Source of the DNA: Flavobacterium limicola
GTDB lineage: Bacteria; Bacteroidota; Bacteroidia; Flavobacteriales; Flavobacteriaceae
Assembly: GCF_003634755.1 (NCBI RefSeq)
Contig: NZ_RBXA01000004.1
Span: 1 to 64,000, forward strand
Direction: 5' to 3'
DNA length: 64,000 nucleotides
The notes beneath the pieces were generated by a model. It saw nothing but the letters and a program-made list of their open reading frames with translations. It searched no databases and was not told the origin of the DNA. Shown here piece after piece: positions 61,221-64,000 of this stretch; position 1 is the stretch's first letter; the number at the start of each line of letters is the position of its first letter. The translations under genes and the position numbers were made by a program.

Positions 61221-62363
61221 ATGAAGTTCTCCATTAGATTAATCCTTTTTATTTTGTCTTTTTCAACTTTCGTTGGATGTAAAAAAAGCGAAACCTTAAA
61301 GGTAAAAGAACCCAAAAATTCAAAAAATGCAATCGAATATGCCTCGGGCTTTTCTATAAATAAATATGAAGGATATTCAATAGTGACGGTTTCAAATCCT
61401 TGGCCCGAAGCCAATAAAAACTTCACGTATATACTAAAAGAAAAAAACGGCAGCATTCCTGACAGCCTAAAAAAATATACTACAATTCCAGTTCCTTTAC
61501 AATCGATTGTGGTTACCTCAACAACTATAATCCCTTTTTTGGAAATGCTGGGAGTTGAAAAATCACTGGTGGGTTTTCCTCATACCGATTATGTTTCTTC
61601 TGAAAAAACCAGGAAACTAATTGATGCCGGCACTGTTAAAAACATAGGGCAAAACGAAAAATTAAATATGGAGCAGCTCATTGAATTGGAGCCTAACTTA
61701 ATCGTAACCTTTGGCATTGACAACAACAATCCAATGCTTGATAATTTACAAAAAAGTGGTCTTAAAGTACTCATTCAAGCGGATTGGATGGAACAAACTC
61801 CACTTGGCAAAGCAGAATGGATTAAGCTTTACGGCGCTTTATTTGGAAAAGAAAAAGAGGCAAAAACACTTTTTGACGGAATTGTTAAAAATTATAATGA
61901 CGCGATACAATTGGTTGCAACCAAAAAACCTACAGCTACAGTTTTATACGGATCAATGTATCAAGATCAATGGTATGTAGCAAAAGGAAATAGCTGGGTA
62001 GCGCAATTTATGAAGGACGCCAAAGCAAATTATTTGTGGGCAAATGTTGCAGGAACAGGAAGTCTTAGTTTGCCTTTTGAAAAAATATTAGAGAAAGCAA
62101 AAACGGCAAAATATTGGATTGCAACAGGTTCTTTCAAAAGTATTGCTGAATTTAAAAATAGCAATACGCATTACAGTCAATTTGATGCTGCAAAATCTAA
62201 AAATGTGTATACTTTTGAAAGTAAATTAGGCGCAACGGGAGGAACCATTTACTATGAATTGGCAGCAAGCAGACCAGATTTAGTATTGAAAGATTACATT
62301 AAAATCTTCCATCCGGAACTGCTTCCAAATTATACTTTTACTTTTGCACAAAAACTAAACTAA
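61221..62363 (+). CDS. btuF: Cobalamin ABC transporter substrate-binding lipoprotein
   Basis: 380 aa. The signal ends FSTFVGC, so it is lipid-anchored in the periplasm. The ligand-binding fold has two lobes (about 85-200 and 230-370) with the helical backbone of BtuF/FhuD-type proteins: VVTSTTIIPFLEMLGVEKSLVGF, EQLIELEPNLIVTF and GSLSLPFEKILEKAKTAKYW. It is followed 1 nt later by btuC. Binding of vitamin B12 is inferred from the locus; iron-siderophore binding is the alternative for this fold. Confidence 0.85.
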   Translation: MKFSIRLILFILSFSTFVGCKKSETLKVKEPKNSKNAIEYASGFSINKYEGYSIVTVSNPWPEANKNFTYILKEKNGSIPDSLKKYTTIPVPLQSIVVTSTTIIPFLEMLGVEKSLVGFPHTDYVSSEKTRKLIDAGTVKNIGQNEKLNMEQLIELEPNLIVTFGIDNNNPMLDNLQKSGLKVLIQADWMEQTPLGKAEWIKLYGALFGKEKEAKTLFDGIVKNYNDAIQLVATKKPTATVLYGSMYQDQWYVAKGNSWVAQFMKDAKANYLWANVAGTGSLSLPFEKILEKAKTAKYWIATGSFKSIAEFKNSNTHYSQFDAAKSKNVYTFESKLGATGGTIYYELAASRPDLVLKDYIKIFHPELLPNYTFTFAQKLN

Positions 62364-62364
62364 A

Positions 62365-63396
62365 TTGGCGAATCAAAAACGAAATACTTTTCTATTTTTC
62401 TTATTTACTTTTGGGCTTGTTCTTTTGTTTTTTGTAAACATTAGTTTTGGTTCCATAACGATACCTTTTAAAGAAATTTATACTAGTTTAACTGGTGGTC
62501 AAGCGAGTAAATCCACCTGGGAATATATCATCATCAATTATCGTTTACCCAAGGCCATTACAGCAATTCTTGTTGGAATGGGATTATCCATAAGTGGTTT
62601 GTTGATGCAAACTTTGTTTCGGAATCCATTGGCAGGACCTTATGTTTTAGGACTGAGTTCCGGAGCCAGTTTAGGTGTCGCTTTTGTAATATTAGGAGCG
62701 AGCTTACTTCCTCCTTTTTTAAGTACAATTTTACTATCCTCTTATGGAGTGGTTTTAGCCTCAACTATGGGAAGTTCTGTTGTATTACTTGCCGTTTTGA
62801 TGGTTTCCCAAAAGCTTCGCGATACCATGGCCATCTTAATTGTGGGGCTAATGTTTGGTAGTTTTACCAGTGCAATAGTAGGCGTTCTTGCGTACTTTAG
62901 CTCGGCTGAACAATTACAGAAATTTACGTTTTGGTCCATGGGAAATTTAGGAAATTTGTCTTGGTCTTCTGTGTTAATTCTAACCGTTTGTGTGGGGATT
63001 GGTTTGTTATTAAGTCTATTTAGCATCAAGCCGCTTAATGCGTTGCTGCTTGGTGAAAATTACGCTCGCAGTTTAGGTTTGAATTTCAAAAAAACACGAT
63101 TGATTATTATTTTTGCAACGAGTATTTTAGCAGGAAGCATCACGGCGTATGCAGGTCCGATTGCTTTTATAGGACTGGCAGTTCCACATATAGCAAAATT
63201 AGTATTTCAAACCAGTAATCATTCTGTTTTGTATTGGAGTACGTTACTTTTAGGAGCTTCGATTATGCTTATTTGTGATGTACTTTCAGAATTGCCCGGA
63301 TTGGAAATCACTTTGCCAATCAATGCTGTTACTTCAATTATTGGTGCTCCGGTCGTAATTTGGTTATTGGTTAGAAAACGAAAAATGATTGCCTAA
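62365..63396 (+). CDS. btuC: Cobalamin ABC transporter permease, FecCD family
   Basis: 343 aa with about ten membrane helices, typical of the BtuC/FecCD family. Hallmarks: RLPKAITAILVGMGLSISGLLMQTLFRNPLAGPYVLG, then GAISIPFALLGL-type conserved AGPIAFIGLAVPHIAKLVF and the C-terminal LPGLEITLPINAVTSIIGAPVVIWLL. The start codon is TTG at 62365 in the frame shown as valid by the family alignment (ANQKRNTFLFFLFTF). It overlaps btuD by 1 nt. Confidence 0.93.
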   Translation: MANQKRNTFLFFLFTFGLVLLFFVNISFGSITIPFKEIYTSLTGGQASKSTWEYIIINYRLPKAITAILVGMGLSISGLLMQTLFRNPLAGPYVLGLSSGASLGVAFVILGASLLPPFLSTILLSSYGVVLASTMGSSVVLLAVLMVSQKLRDTMAILIVGLMFGSFTSAIVGVLAYFSSAEQLQKFTFWSMGNLGNLSWSSVLILTVCVGIGLLLSLFSIKPLNALLLGENYARSLGLNFKKTRLIIIFATSILAGSITAYAGPIAFIGLAVPHIAKLVFQTSNHSVLYWSTLLLGASIMLICDVLSELPGLEITLPINAVTSIIGAPVVIWLLVRKRKMIA

Positions 63397-64000
63397 TGGA
63401 AAACAAAATTATCTTACAAGCGTCTCAAATCAGCATCGGTTATTCTCATAAAAAAGAAGAAATCGTAGTGGCTTCGGATATTTCTATTTCTTTAAAAAAA
63501 GGAAAACTGATTGCTTTAATTGGTGCGAATGGTATTGGAAAATCCACGCTTTTAAAAACGATAACTGGAATCCAAAAACCGCTTTTAGGTACCGTTTTCT
63601 TGAATGAAAAGAAAATTACTGATTATGAACCTTTGGACTTGGCACAAAACCTAAGTATCGTTTTAACCGAAAAATTACCACCTAGTAATTTAACCGTTTT
63701 TGAACTCATTGCTTTAGGAAGACAACCGTACACCAATTGGATCGGAACTTTATCTGATATTGATATTGTTAAAGTGAATGAAGCGATGGTGTTGACACAA
63801 ATCAGTCATTTAGCCACAAAAAAACATTATGAGATTAGTGACGGGCAATTACAGAAAGTATTGATTGCGCGAGCTTTGGCACAGGATACTCCATTAATAA
63901 TTTTGGACGAACCTACTACCCATTTGGATTTATTGCACAAAGTAGCCTTATTCAAACTTTTGAAAAAGCTTACTCATGAAACCGGAAAATGCATTTTATT
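63396..64000 (+). CDS. btuD: Cobalamin ABC transporter ATPase, cut by window end
   Basis: The ATG at 63396 overlaps the btuC stop (TAATG). The 201 codons visible contain Walker A GANGIGKSTLLK, a FELIALGRQPYTNW Q-region, a signature read as ISDGQLQK (instead of LSGGQ), Walker B PLIILDEPTTHLD and no stop. The 3' end is outside. The signature variant with SDG is seen in FecE/BtuD-like proteins of Bacteroidota as I recall. It energises the btuC permease. Confidence 0.92.
   Translation, partial: MENKIILQASQISIGYSHKKEEIVVASDISISLKKGKLIALIGANGIGKSTLLKTITGIQKPLLGTVFLNEKKITDYEPLDLAQNLSIVLTEKLPPSNLTVFELIALGRQPYTNWIGTLSDIDIVKVNEAMVLTQISHLATKKHYEISDGQLQKVLIARALAQDTPLIILDEPTTHLDLLHKVALFKLLKKLTHETGKCIL

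Overview
The window is ordinary chromosome from a member of the Bacteroidota, almost certainly a Flavobacterium or close relative. The evidence is the AT-rich base composition, promoters of the Bacteroidota type (TTG, about 20 nt, then TAnnTTTG), family-specific proteins (DUF4252 pairs, TPR-type sensor kinases, split transketolase, DUF5522/cysteine-rich proteins, GldI-like FKBP lipoproteins) and a translation block led by thrS and infC. Nothing looks like a prophage or an IS element. No rRNA or CRISPR array is visible.

Layout. 0-3.7 kb: thrS-infC-rpmI-rplT, with infC apparently starting at a non-canonical ATA codon. 3.7-7.7 kb: a TPR sensor kinase and response regulator behind a perfect 16-bp palindrome, then small AT-rich orphan genes. 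7.9-14.8 kb: a secreted nuclease-like protein and a cyanophycin (multi-L-arginyl-poly-L-aspartate) locus. In it, cphA diverges from cphB-iaaA and faces a convergent secreted glutamine-amidotransferase-like protein. 15-19 kb: a tight four-gene signalling operon (small protein, polytopic membrane protein, histidine kinase, NarL-type regulator) opposite an AraC regulator. 19.3-25 kb: split transketolase, Crp regulator, old yellow enzyme, DUF892 protein and two rhodaneses. 25.2-30.5 kb: a LolCDE/LolA-like envelope operon with its own predicted beta-barrel. 30.7-35.7 kb: secreted hydroxyisourate hydrolase, GlcG-like protein, Crp regulator, esterase, DoxX genes and two broken genes. 35.8-40 kb: AraC and aldo/keto reductase, then a small array that looks like integron cassettes with attC-like sites. 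40.2-46.2 kb: tgt, lptF/G, EamA transporter, accA, dnaB. 46.5-53.8 kb: FKBP lipoprotein, S4 protein, phosphoribosyltransferase, aroK, three tRNAs, an ECF sigma operon with two DUF4252 proteins, and an S41 protease.

53.9-64 kb is a nearly complete vitamin B12 uptake and salvage locus. On the minus strand lie a cysteine-rich protein, cobU, a fused bluB-cobT, cobS and a CobC-type phosphatase. After these come a cobalamin riboswitch with its own promoter, btuB and a BtuG-like surface beta-propeller. The divergent plus-strand operon encodes the ABC importer btuF-btuC-btuD, with btuD cut by the window edge. Together they would bring corrinoids across both membranes and rebuild the lower ligand and nucleotide loop. 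No corrin-ring synthesis gene is present here, which fits salvage rather than de novo synthesis.

The observations most worth checking are the attC-like cassette array (37.9-39.9 kb), the BluB-CobT fusion and the riboswitch with a roughly 78-nt insertion, the ATA start of infC, the tgt product lacking the zinc-binding cysteines, the palindrome before the TPR kinase, the four-gene signalling operon, and the two inactivated genes near 33-35 kb.
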